From positions 1 to 64,000 of the forward strand of contig FWCC01000011.1 in NCBI GenBank assembly GCA_900169235.1: 64,000 nt of DNA, written 5' to 3'. The DNA is from Zarea fungicola. Its lineage: Eukaryota; Ascomycota; Sordariomycetes; Hypocreales; Cordycipitaceae. The position numbers were made by a program, and so were the translations under genes. Positions 43,717-54,207 of this stretch are shown here, piece after piece. The notes under the pieces were generated by a model. It had not been told where the DNA came from, searched no databases, and was given only the letters and a program-made list of their open reading frames with translations. Position 1 is the first letter of the stretch. Each line of letters opens with the position of its first letter.

Positions 43717-44768
43717 ATAAAAGGCTGCATGTGTCCCGAAACTGTTATTTTTTTGACCTCGAGAAGGCGGTGTTGTGGGGGAAGTATGGAAGAACAAAGG
43801 GCCACCACATATGGCCTAAAGATGTCGATCCAACATTCTCTCAGCTCTGCAACAAACATATCCTAAAAGGAAAAAAGATGAGGTGGCTTTTCTGGACATT
43901 GGAAACAGCTCCCATTGTGTATTTTTGGGCGTTTACTTCATGGTGGTTGCGTCAACTCCTCATTTCTCTGTAATATGTACTTTTATGGCTAGATAGAAGA
44001 ATTTTTTTGTTGAAACATGGCAAATCTCCAATGTACTGATGCGACTCCAATTATGAATAATGTATCCTGTTCTGTGATGCCTTGCTTGTTAACTAGAAAG
44101 GAGGTTGCTTTGCCGTGATGTTGATTTTGATGACAGGCCCGAATAAGAACCACGCTAGGCCAGACAAACCAGATTAATGAGAGCCAATTTTGCATATATT
44201 CCGAGGCTCCATGAAAAATTCCTGTCCATAGCTATTTCTTACAAGGATGCTTAAAAGGTCGTCATTCTGGCCACGCACTGTAGGGCAGAACTAAGAGCGG
44301 CCTATGGGTGCATCGTGTCAGCAACGGCTGTCTCTGTTGCGGGTCATGACTCAGACAAAGGCGAAATCTAGAGCATCTCCGTGTCAATTCCCGCGCCGCA
44401 TAGCTTGTCCCTTACATACCACTTTCACGAGCAGCGACCGTTGTGCAGTCACTCCCATCACATTAATTTCCATTCTGCAATATCAATTCAGAAAACATAA
44501 ATCCTGTGCTGATTGTTTCATCACCGAAACTTCTCAACTTTGGTGCTGAGCTCTCTGGCGCATGGCCGTGCCTGGACGTGAGATTGGAACTACCATGCGC
44601 CTCGTACTGTGTATCAGATCTGTGTAACAAAAGCAGCATTTGCTTCTTCTTTTTAATTTTCTTTTATCCAGGGCTGACTCAATCGGATTGAAGACTTTCA
44701 TTCCTCGCCCTTTCTCTCATCGCCGGCTCAGCACACGCCACATTGGTGGCAATCACAACTCAGACCTC
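43717..44768. other. Intergenic region upstream of the Bor1-like gene
   Basis: About 1 kb with no supported gene, holding the 3' flank of the protease gene and the Bor1 promoter and leader. T-rich tracts occur near 43748 and 44640. Confidence 0.45.
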
Positions 44769-47021
44769 ATGAACAGCGTTAGCAGACCAGGTGAGGAGAT
44801 TGGCCTCCCCGTGACGGAGCAGCAGTCGTCATCTTCAACGGGAGAAATCACAGCAGGAATGGCACCTGTGAGGAAAGCCAGTGAGCCATGGTGGCATATT
44901 CATCCTTTCCGCGGCATGATCAACGACATTCGCCGCCGCGCGCCATACTACCTCAGCGACTATACCGATGCGTGGGACTATCGTGTAATTCCGGCCACAG
45001 TCTACATGTATTTTGCAAAGTATGAAAACTCGCCTCCTGATGAAGGTCATATTTCTGCATTCGATCCATGCTGACATTTGCTCTCTTTTACGCAGCATCC
45101 TACCTGCACTTGCCTTTTCGCTGGACATGTTTCAAAACACTGCGTCACACTATGGCGTCAATGAGGTCTTGCTCTCATCCGTCTTGGGATCTGTAGTCTT
45201 TGCCCTGGTCGCCGCGCAGCCTCTTGTCATTGTTGGTGTCACGGGACCAATTACTGTATTCAACTAGTATGCCGAAGTCACTCTTTCCAGAAATGGAGCA
45301 CCTCGTATATGGCCAGACTGACATTATTTCAGCACCGTCTACGATATTATGCATCCGACAGGAGTCGACTATCTCGGCTTCATGGCCTGGATTGGCATGT
45401 AAGTTTCATCTCATCACCATACCAGCCTCTACCCTAACACAAGCTTCCTCAGATGGTCCCTCATCCTCCACTGGATCCTCGCCATCACAAACTCCTGCAA
45501 CTGGTTGCGCTGGGTCACCCGCTTCCCCTGCGACATTTTCGGCTTCTATGTCGCCTGCATCTACCTCCAAAAGGGCGTACAAGTCCTCGAGCGCCTCGGT
45601 CATGGACCCGACTTCTATCTCTCCGTCATGGTCGCCCTCCTCGTCTTCATCGTCGCCTACATTTGTGGCGAGCTCGGCACCAGCAGCCTCTTCCGTCACT
45701 GGGTCCGTGTTTTCCTCAAGGACTATGGTACTCCTCTCACGCTCGTCTTTTTCACGGGCTTTGTGCACTTTGGCCGTATGGCGAGTGTCAGTCTACAGAG
45801 GCTGCCCACGGGGATTGCGTTTGAACCGACACTGACGGGACGGAGCTGGGTTGTCAAGTTTTGGGAGTTGAGTGTAGGCGATGTATTCACGGCGCTGCCG
45901 TTTGCGATTTTACTCACCATTCTCTTTTGGTTTGACCACAATGGTACGGGCCAAACTCATCCCCATACCACTACACAAGTTTTTCAAAAAAAAAATTGTA
46001 CTAACTAGGTGTCCTTTTTTTTCAAGTCTCATCACTCATCGCCCAAGGCAGCGAGTTCCCCCTCAGGAAACCCGCCGGCTTCCACTGGGACCTCTTCCTG
46101 CTCGGCCTCACCACCGGCGTCGCCGGCCTCCTCGGCCTGCCCTTCCCCAACGGCCTCATCCCGCAGGCCCCCTTCCACACCGAGTCTCTCTGTGTGACGA
46201 GGCCCGTCAAGCAGCTTGACGAAAAGGGCGAGGACAAGGGCGACTTTGCGTTCGAGGCCACCCACGTCGTCGAGCAGCGCGTGTCCAACCTCGCCCAGGG
46301 CCTGCTCACCCTCGGCACCATGACGGGCCCCCTGCTCGTCGTCCTGCACCTCATCCCCCACGGCGTGCTCGCCGGCCTCTTCTTCATCATGGGCTTCCAG
46401 GCCCTCGAGGCCAACGGCATCACCGCCAAGCTCATGTTCCTCGCCCGCGACCGGGACCTGACGCCGGCTGCTGCGCCCCTGCGCGCGGTGCGCCGGCGCG
46501 CGGCCGTGTGGTGGTTCGTCGGCGTCGAGCTGCTCGCGTTTGCTGCCACGTTTGCCATCACGCAGACGGTGGCGGCGGTCGGGTTCCCCGTCTTCATCCT
46601 CGCGCTGATCCCGGTCCGCGCGGCCGTCTTGCCGCGGTGGTTCAGCCCGGAGGAGCTCGCGCTGCTGGACGCGCCGACGGCGTCTGATTTTACCATGGAA
46701 GGCATCGGTGGTTCGTGGGGCGGCGGGGGCACTGCTATTGCTGCCGACGGCACGGCGCGGGATGATGGTAATGCTTCGCGTCTGCAGCAGCAGCAGCATG
46801 GCAGCCAAGGGGTGATGGAGTCGGGCAGAGATACATCACCCGCGCCGGGGGCGTCATTTCGCCGCCGCAGGGGCAGTTCGCACCGCGATAGCGTCTTTGC
46901 GAGTCCCGGCAGCCCGCGCAAGAGCCAGGAGGACATGGCGGAGTTGGGCCGTATGCCAAGCGGGCAGAGCACAGCGACGAGACGCAGTGCAGGGAGGAGA
47001 CCGAGCACGACGCAGAGGTGA
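44769..47021 (+). CDS. BOR1: Bor1-type borate/anion transporter (HCO3-transporter family)
   Basis: Five exons, 44769-45019, 45096-45266, 45333-45398, 45453-45943 and 46027-47021, give 657 residues in frame. Motifs of the SLC4/Bor1 family appear in order: FRGMINDIRRRAPYYLSDYT, IPATVYMYFANILPALAFSL, LVAAQPLVIVGVTGPITVFN, DYLGFMAWIGIW, then the GFHWDLFLLGLTTGVAGLLG and FPNGLIPQAPFHTESL segment with EQRVSNLAQGLL. About ten to twelve membrane spans are predicted. Yeast Bor1 exports borate at the plasma membrane and may move other anions (known). The tail after about residue 540 is hydrophilic, with LQQQQHG and SPRKSQEDMAE, and is likely cytosolic. Splice joins are clean (phase-compatible, GT..AG). 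Confidence 0.92.
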
Positions 47022-47361
47022 AAGGTTGAGGCTCAAGAGAGATGGGACGAACTCATTTAGAAACAAGGTATAGAAACTATTTACTATTCGTGTCTTGCAC
47101 GCTACGTAACTTCAGAAAAAATCCGATCTACATCACATCTACGCCAAGGATCTTTCTTCCAAAGTTACAGCTTTTGTCATTTGTTGTTTAACACCAAACT
47201 TGATCAATACAGGTCGGTAAATATATAGAAAACCGGTTTCCAAACAAATAGCCAACCTAATAAACCCCTTCCCGCTAGAATGTCATATGCTCGTACACCA
47301 AAACGCCTCATTCATTAATATACTCCTCGTCGTAAATCTGATATGCAAATGGTATAGGACT
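47022..47361. other. Convergent 3' flank between Bor1 and Tof1
   Basis: About 340 bp between the stops of two convergent genes. No further feature was seen. Confidence 0.5.
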
Positions 47362-50300
47362 CTATTCATCATCATCACTATCAATGACAAAACCACCTCG
47401 TACTCGTGCCCTTCTAGCCGTTGAAGTCGGTACGGCCGCATCATCACCGCCGGCATCACTGCTTGGAGCAGGAGGAGCCGCCGCAGTCTTGGAAGTCGTT
47501 GTCTCCTCGGCATCCGCATCCTCCATTCCCATGTCTTCGTCATCGCCATCATCGTCCGCGTCAGCACTCAATCTGCGACGCTTTGGTCTTTCTGCCTCGC
47601 TGGCGTCCACAGCAGTATCGTCAGTATCGCTTGCGTCGGCTGCCGGTTGGCTGCTCAGCAAGCGCCGCGCAAAGTTGGCATCATCGTCTTCTTCATCGTC
47701 GTCACTGCTGCCATCGAGCAGCGCCGCTGATTTGCGCTTCGTCGACGCCACTGCTGCTGTCCGGCGCGCCGTGCTGTCGTCGTCGGCGAATCCACGTAAC
47801 GAGGCTTTGGCTGCTTGTTCAGCGCGGGCTTTGATGGCACGCTCTCTTGCAAAGAATGCCTCGTCTTCCTCAGAGTCAAAGTCATCTTCGCCATCCTTGA
47901 CATAGAGGGCCGATTTGATCTTGCGCGCCTTTTCTCTCTCCTTGTCTCGGCGCTTGCGCGCGCGCTCCTCGCGCTCTTCATCGTCAATCTCTTGGGACGC
48001 GCTGCGCTGCTTTCTTCTGGACTTCTTGGGCTTCTTGACCGCATCAATCACCTTTCGTGCGGTTGGACCACCCACGGGAAAGAGAGCGTCGTCGAGGAAA
48101 TCATCCAGGCCATCTGCATCACCGTTATTTTCATCATCATCAAAGGCAGCCTTCTGCCTCGGCGCCGTCTTGCGCTTCAGCTGCTGCTCGGCCGATTTGC
48201 CGTCGTCAAATGTGGGTGGGTTGAACTCGGCTTGGTTGATGAAATGGAGTGCGTCCTTGAGTTGGTTGGCGGTAGTCTCCGCCGGGATGATCCATACAGA
48301 CTCGGGGGTTTCTTCCGACGCAGGTCCCAGGAGACGGATGCTGGTTAGGCTCAGCAGGAGACGGAGGTAGGAGTTTCTGAACATTGCCGTCCGTCTCGCC
48401 GTGCTGTCTGGGCGGACATTGAAAATGGGTGGAAGCTTCGGTTCTTGCGGCAGCTCAGCCATCTCAGCATCATCAAATACCGTTTCCTTTTCCAGCAGTG
48501 CCTCATTTGCGGTGCTCCAAGAGCGTCGCTCAGTCTCTGCGTTGGAGAGGATCTTTTTGATCCATTGGATGTGGTCTGATTCGCTCTTGTCGAGAAGTGC
48601 GCCGACAGCAATCGCGATTTGCTGATCGAGCTCAGTGGTATGCTTGAAAACAAGTTCGGCTGCAGGTCTGGGTTGGCTCTTGGCAGTGGATGTCTGTTTC
48701 TCATAGCCATATTCGAGGAAGAAAGCAGTCGCCGGGAGCTTGCTAAACAGCATCTCAACCAGAAGCTCTGGGCGATCCTCAATCTTTTTAAAGCATTTGC
48801 GGAATATTTGTTTAATCAGTTCCTCCCAGTCTTTGAACATTCGTGAAGATTTATCGAGAGCATCGGGGCCTTTGACTATGTTTGACAACAGGTGTAGCGT
48901 GTCGACTCGGAAGAGCATAACGCTCATATCCTGCTTGAATGCGAGCCTATAAAAGTATCGATGTGCGCGCTTCAGCTGGACCTCGTTGAGCTCCCGGTAA
49001 TATTTCACAAAGGCCATAAAAGTGTCGACGACGCCTTGGGGCGTGAATCGTGAGGTGAAGCGGTGAAAGTCAAATTTTCGTTCTTTTGATGTGCGTTCGA
49101 CGGCTGCTTCATCTTGTCCTGATTCATCGTTGTCGTCGTCAACATTATCGTCCTCGTTTTGTGCAGCGGCCTTTCTCTTTCTGCGAGCTCGCTTCCTGGA
49201 GCGGATTTGCATGTCGGCATTCTGCTTCGAGTATGCCTCGAGAGCACGCAAGAAGTGATGTACCAATTCGGTTGCGGAATCGAGATACTCAAAGCCTTGA
49301 TCTTTATATGTTCGAGCAATGTTGGCAATTACGTCGTGCGTTGACTCTTCGTAGAAGAGACGGCTGAGAACGTTTTCGGCAATTTCCTGGTCTTCTTCGC
49401 TTCCCTGCTCTGTCATTTCCTGGATCGTGAGCAAGATCTGGGTGAAGCAGCGCATGGCCGCAGACAGCGAAGGCCAATCCTTGTAATCGTACGAGTCGTG
49501 CAGTCCCTTACTGAGGGTAACGAACATTTCCTGATTCAGCACGCCGGCAACCAAGCTAAAGCTGCTCACCTCTTCGACAGTGTCAGTGTTCTTGGATTTG
49601 CTGCGCTTTCGTCGCACTCGCTCTGCTTGGAGAAACCATGACACGAGGTAGAAGAACTGTCTCCTGTGATAGTTCATAAGATGTGGAGCTTCGCGATCGA
49701 TTGTTTTGCGAATATGTACAAAGAGAGGATTGAAGCCAGAGTCGAGAAATTCTTCCACAAACGACCGAAGCTGCTTAGCAGCACTTTGCGTCAGTTGTGT
49801 TGGAAGACCGAGATCTTTCTCCGCTGTAGTATCCCTCTTGCCGCGACGAGCAGGTCGGAACGTCTTGCTGTCGTCCATCTTTTTGTTTCTGGTGGCGGCA
49901 TCGGCCAGTGCATCCTGGCCAGACAAGGATGACATTTTGCCGTCCTCACGCTTAACCCAAATCATGGTGCCAAATCGATTATGTCGGGTTGGGCCCTTTC
50001 GGTTGACAGTTTGCAGCATGGCGGATTCCTTCTTCATTAGGTCAGATAGCTCTCCAGCCTTGGCCTTGTTTAGCTGGCCTTCGTCCATGAAGAGCTTTTC
50101 GACATCAACTTGTTTTGCAAGATGGTAGAGAATTTCCATGACGGTAGTGTCTTCTGTCCTAAAGTCTTCTCCCATGTTGGAGGCAACGGTGAGTAGGACG
50201 ATGAATACATCTTGGTATGAAAAGGCATCAATTGTGGTGGAGCGGGAAATCTGAGTCTCGTCTCCGTCGAACTTGGTACTAGGCAAGGGAGCAATCATGG

Positions 50301-50939
50301 CCATGTTTCGCAGAAAGAAGAGGACAAGCTTGATGATACCCTGATCTCGCGGTGTCCGGTCGCCAATGGGCAGCGCCATGGAAGGGAGGGCAGATCGGAC
50401 GGCCGAGTGCAGAAGCCTGGCGCCGTCAAAGTTGATGATGGCACTTTTATACTGAAGCTGAGCGAGTTCGAGGACAGGGATGTGCCTGTGGTGGTTGACG
50501 GTCATCTTCTCCTTGTCCTGGTCAATGGGCCACGTCAACGGCACCAAGAGCTCAAAGCAGGCGAGGACAATGCGGCTCTTGAATTTGTTGTCCATTAGTT
50601 CTTCAGGCCATTTTGCGAGGATGGGGATCAGGTCACCCTGGATAAGGTTGGCTTCGTAGACGCATCGGGCAACGTCCATTCGGTTCGTCTTTTCGTCGTA
50701 GAATCGAATCCATCGCTTGATATCCCGCAAGACTTCGAGAGCATCGTCACCGAGTTGATATTGGCCATCCTCATCGGCACTGATTCCACCGAGCTACGAG
50801 CCATGACATCAGCATCTGCATGCGCATATGGGCGGCTGGTGGATGGGAAGGTGTGCAAACTCACTGCTGAAATAAGACTGGTGATGTGGGCTCTAACTTC
50901 AGGATGGACAATGTCGTGTCCACCATCTGGCAGCTCCAT
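47362..50939 (-). CDS. TOF1: Replication fork protection protein Tof1/Timeless (Swi1)
   Basis: Two exons, 50939-50865 ([20 protein letters not shown]...) and 50793-47362, give 1168 residues. The intron has donor GTGAGT. The N-terminal TIMELESS domain is seen in [51 protein letters not shown] and [20 protein letters not shown]. Middle motifs include [16 protein letters not shown] and [20 protein letters not shown]. The C-terminal 330 residues are charged and low complexity, rich in Asp, Glu, Lys and Arg, as is usual for the family. Tof1 works with Csm3/Tipin in the nucleus, keeps the replisome coupled at stalled forks and signals the S-phase checkpoint (known). It is divergent from the 3-hydroxyacyl-CoA dehydrogenase gene across 450 bp. 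Confidence 0.93.
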
Positions 50940-51389
50940 GGCAATTGGTTTGTGCCGCGAGAGGCAGCTGTGACGTTTAATGTGGTGGTTGATGGGACGT
51001 TTGATGCGCCTGGCTGGCAGTCTGGAAACAATTTACGCGCCTCGTTGGGGAGACGCGTCGCAGCCCACCGAGCAGAGTGGCCGACGCGTCTGCCTCCCGC
51101 TACAGGCGGCTTTAGCACTTGTGGTTGGCTTGGGCTAGCAGTTGAAGCCACTGTAAGCCGCCAAAGACCACTGAAGGGTTACTGAAGGGCCACTAAGTGC
51201 CACTGAAAGACCACTGGAAGCTCATGTGGGAATGCTCGGCCACCGGAAAATAGTGCCAACGGTGGGAAAGCCGAGATTACCCGCTCTGGCCGCCGGTCTG
51301 GCTCTCCATCAACCGGAAAGCCGAGCGACTTGGCCCTTTGCATCCAAACACCATCACCAACACAAAACCCATACCCAATTGCTACAAAA
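50940..51389. promoter_or_regulatory. Divergent promoter region of Tof1 and the 3-hydroxyacyl-CoA dehydrogenase
   Basis: The only space between two divergent starts. It contains an imperfect run of CCACTGAA-type units at about 51148-51220 (GACCACTGAAGGG, TTACTGAAGGG, TGCCACTGAAA, GACCACTGGAAG). These might be binding sites or a local minisatellite. Confidence 0.5.
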
Positions 51390-52477
51390 ATGGCCGGCTC
51401 GATTCTGCGCATGCGTGCGCTGCAGGGCTCCCGCCAGGCTCGCTGCTTCAGCACCACCCGCCGCCAGTATGCCGCCGAGGTCAAGTCACTCGGTGTCATC
51501 GGCGCCGGCCAAATGGTAAGAGCGGCTCTGGCATGTGACGGCATACCAACAAGCACAAAAAATCGCTGATTGACTTCTCAAAGGGTCTCGGAATTGCCCT
51601 CGTTGCCGCTCAGAGGGCCAATGTCCCCGTTACGGTCATTGATTCTTCCGACAATGCCCTGTCCAAGGGTCTCGCTTTCGCTGGTAGGCAATGAGTCCTC
51701 GTCCCAGTCGCCCAAGCTGCTATGCGCTTACACACGAATTGTCTAGATAAGTTGCTCGCAAAGGATGTCGCCAAGGAGAGAATCACAAAGGACCAAGCTA
51801 CCGAGATCCGCGCCCGTCTGACTGGCTCGACCAAGATTGAGGACCTCTCCTCTGTCGACTTTGTCATCGAGGCTGTCCCCGAGATCCCTCAGCTCAAGTT
51901 TGACATCTTTGCCAAACTCGCCAAGATTTGCGCCTCCCACGCCATTCTCGCCACAAACACCTCTTCCATCTCCATCACCAAGATTGCCGCCGCCACCACG
52001 ACTAATCCTACCGACACCTCGGCCTCGTCCCGCGTCGTCTCCACCCACTTCATGAACCCGGTCCCCATCCAGAAGGGCGTCGAGATCATAAGCGGTCTCC
52101 AGACCAGCAAGGAGACACTCGACACAGCCGTCGAGTTCTGCAAGAAGATGGGCAAGATCACCTCCGTCTCTGCCGACACGCCTGGCTTCCTTGCCAACCG
52201 CATTCTCATGCCCTACATCAACGAGGCCGTTATCTGCCTCGAGACCAACGTCGGTGACCGCGACTCCATCGATGCCATCATGAAGAACGGCACCAACGTT
52301 CCCATGGGACCCCTCCAGCTCGCCGACTTTATCGGTCTGGATACTTGCCTTGCCATCATGAAGGTTCTTTATAACGAAACTGGCGACTCCAAGTACCGCC
52401 CCAGTGTCTTGCTCGGCAAGATGGTCGATGCTGGCTGGTTGGGCAAGAAGAGTGGCAAAGGCTTCTACGATTACTAA
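51390..52477 (+). CDS. 3-hydroxyacyl-CoA dehydrogenase, mitochondrial
   Basis: Three exons, 51390-51515, 51584-51683 and 51747-52477, give 318 residues. The start MAGSILRMRALQGSRQARCF is an Arg-rich presequence ending near STTRRQYAAE. VKSLGVIGAGQMGLGIALVA is the NAD-binding Rossmann motif (G-x-G-x-x-G). FVIEAVPE, ILATNTSSISI and VSTHFMNPVP (His of the catalytic dyad) follow. The C-terminal domain has TPGFLANRILMPYINEAVIC, NVPMGPLQLADFIGLDTCLA and the end LGKKSGKGFYDY. The layout matches short-chain 3-hydroxyacyl-CoA or 3-hydroxybutyryl-CoA dehydrogenase. It oxidises the 3-hydroxyl of acyl-CoA with NAD+, the third step of fatty-acid beta-oxidation (known). It is convergent with an acyl-CoA dehydrogenase gene, which catalyses the first step. 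Confidence 0.92.
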
Positions 52478-52689
52478 ACAGAAAAAAAAGTATCACATGG
52501 GTCATTTGTATAGGAATTACATGGAATAAAAGCGTTGCTAGAATATAAAATTATTACATTCAAACTACATTCCGTAAACCTCTGAATACGGTCCCCGAAA
52601 AAGAAAATGAGTGCAAATGTTGTCCCTGCTTCCTCATTTTTCTTTCTAATAAACTATACAAGATACACGCTCCGTAACTCAACACAGAG
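52478..52689. other. Short convergent gap between two beta-oxidation genes
   Basis: About 210 bp of AT-rich 3' flank shared by the dehydrogenase pair. No feature recognised. Confidence 0.5.
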
Positions 52690-54207
52690 TTACAGGTTTG
52701 ATTTGGCGGCGCCGATTAGTTGCGTCTGCAGCTGGTAGATCTTGACGAGCTGGCGAATGCCCAGATCAAGCAAGACATCCTCACTGCCACCAGGAATGCG
52801 CATGCCAGGCACCTCCCTGTAAATCTTCTCAATCAGCTCGCCCTGGCCGCTGCGTGTGTAGCCATTACCACCAAACAGCAGGATGGCGCAGCTCGCGCAC
52901 TCGTCAAAGACGCGGCCGCCCAGGGCCTTGGCCATGGCGACGGCTCCGCCGAGCTTGAGATCCGACTCAGCCTTGCTCATATTCCTAGTCTGGTAGACGA
53001 GCTGGTCCACCCACGCGCTGTATGCCTCGAGCTGCGCGCCGGCCCCCGCGAGGCGGTGGCGGACGACGGGGTTGTCCATGAGCGTCTTGCCAAAGGCCTC
53101 GCGCTTCATGACGTACTCAAACGCGGCGCTCAGGGCCACACGGCACTGGCGCACGACGCCCAGGCAGATGCTCATGCGCTCGTGGTTGAAGTTGGTCATG
53201 ATGTACGTCATGCCCTGGCCCTCCTTGCCAATGAGATTCCCCGCGGGCACCTTGACATCATCCATGTCGATAAACGTGGTGCCGGCGCAGGCTTGGCCAC
53301 CGACCTTGAGACGCCGCATCTCGACGCCTGGGTGGCCCTTGAGCGGCACGACCAGCAGCGATAGACCGCCTGCACCCTCGCCACCGGTGCGAACAGCCAT
53401 GGTCGCATAGTCGGACCAGATGCCATTGGTGATCCTGTGTTGGGGCGATTTTATTAGTAAAAAAGGTCCGCCTCAAGACGTGCTGGGGATAAATTTGTTT
53501 TTTTTTAATATGCGTACCACTTCTTTTGTCCATTGACAATATAGTGTTTGCCATCGGGAGTCTTCTTGGCCGTTGTGGTGATGTTGGCAACGTCGGAGCC
53601 AGCGTCGGGCTCTGTAATGGCAATGCAGACGCGCTTCTTTCCAAGGAGCAGGTCGGGAACAAAGCGCTCCTGTAACTCCCTGCTGCCAAACTTGAGAATT
53701 GGAGGCAAGCCATAGGCAATGCCAACTGTGAGGGCTCCTGGTGGGCCAGCAAGGCCAGAACGAGCCATCTTGAGACAAACAGATCAGTTAGCTTTAGATT
53801 CCAACCACCATAGGCGTTTTTTTAGTTCCCAGTCGGCCATTTTCACTCACCTCATCAGCAAAGACGGCAGAATGTGTGTAATCCCAGTCCTCCACCTTGA
53901 CGCCGCCGGGCAGCTCGTGGATGCCGACGCGCTTCAGCCATTCAACGGGCAGCGGCGCGGGCAACGTCGCGGGGAGGAAGCGGGCCTGGGCAAACTTCTG
54001 GTAGAGGCCCTCGGGCACGTTCTCGTTGCGCTCCCACTCCAGTGCATGCTGAGTGAGGTTCTCGGTTATCCACGCCCGGGCAACCTTTTGGAAGCGCCGG
54101 TGCGACTCGGTGTGATATGGCGAGGGGAGGCCGCACAGGTACGGAGGCTCAGAGAAGGGCACCACCGCCGGGGTGGAGGTCAGGACCTTGTGGTATTCAG
54201 AGTTCAT
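52690..54207 (-). CDS. Acyl-CoA dehydrogenase
   Basis: Three exons, 54207-53851, 53768-53518 and 53434-52690, give 450 residues. A Trp codon is split by the second intron, giving QKKWITNGIWSDYA. The ATG at 54207 is the first in frame; the frame upstream has only a TTG. The N-terminal helical domain includes YHTESHRRFQKVARAWITEN. The FAD/acyl-binding motifs CIAITEPDAGSDVANI, then GTTFIDMDDVKVPAGNLIGK and NFNHERMSICLGVVRQCRVA follow. The C-terminal domain contains YVMKREAFGKTLMDNPVVRH and FGGNGYTRSGQGELIEKIYR. The order matches the acyl-CoA dehydrogenase family, which makes trans-2-enoyl-CoA. The protein ends KSNL, near a peroxisomal PTS1-like tripeptide but not canonical. There is no clear mitochondrial presequence. 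The catalytic base is not certain from sequence alone. Confidence 0.9.

Noticed and set aside
46022..47008. 328-codon minus-strand open frame inside the Bor1-like gene
   Set aside because: Arg/Pro/Ser-rich low-complexity shadow of the membrane-protein exon, with no motif.
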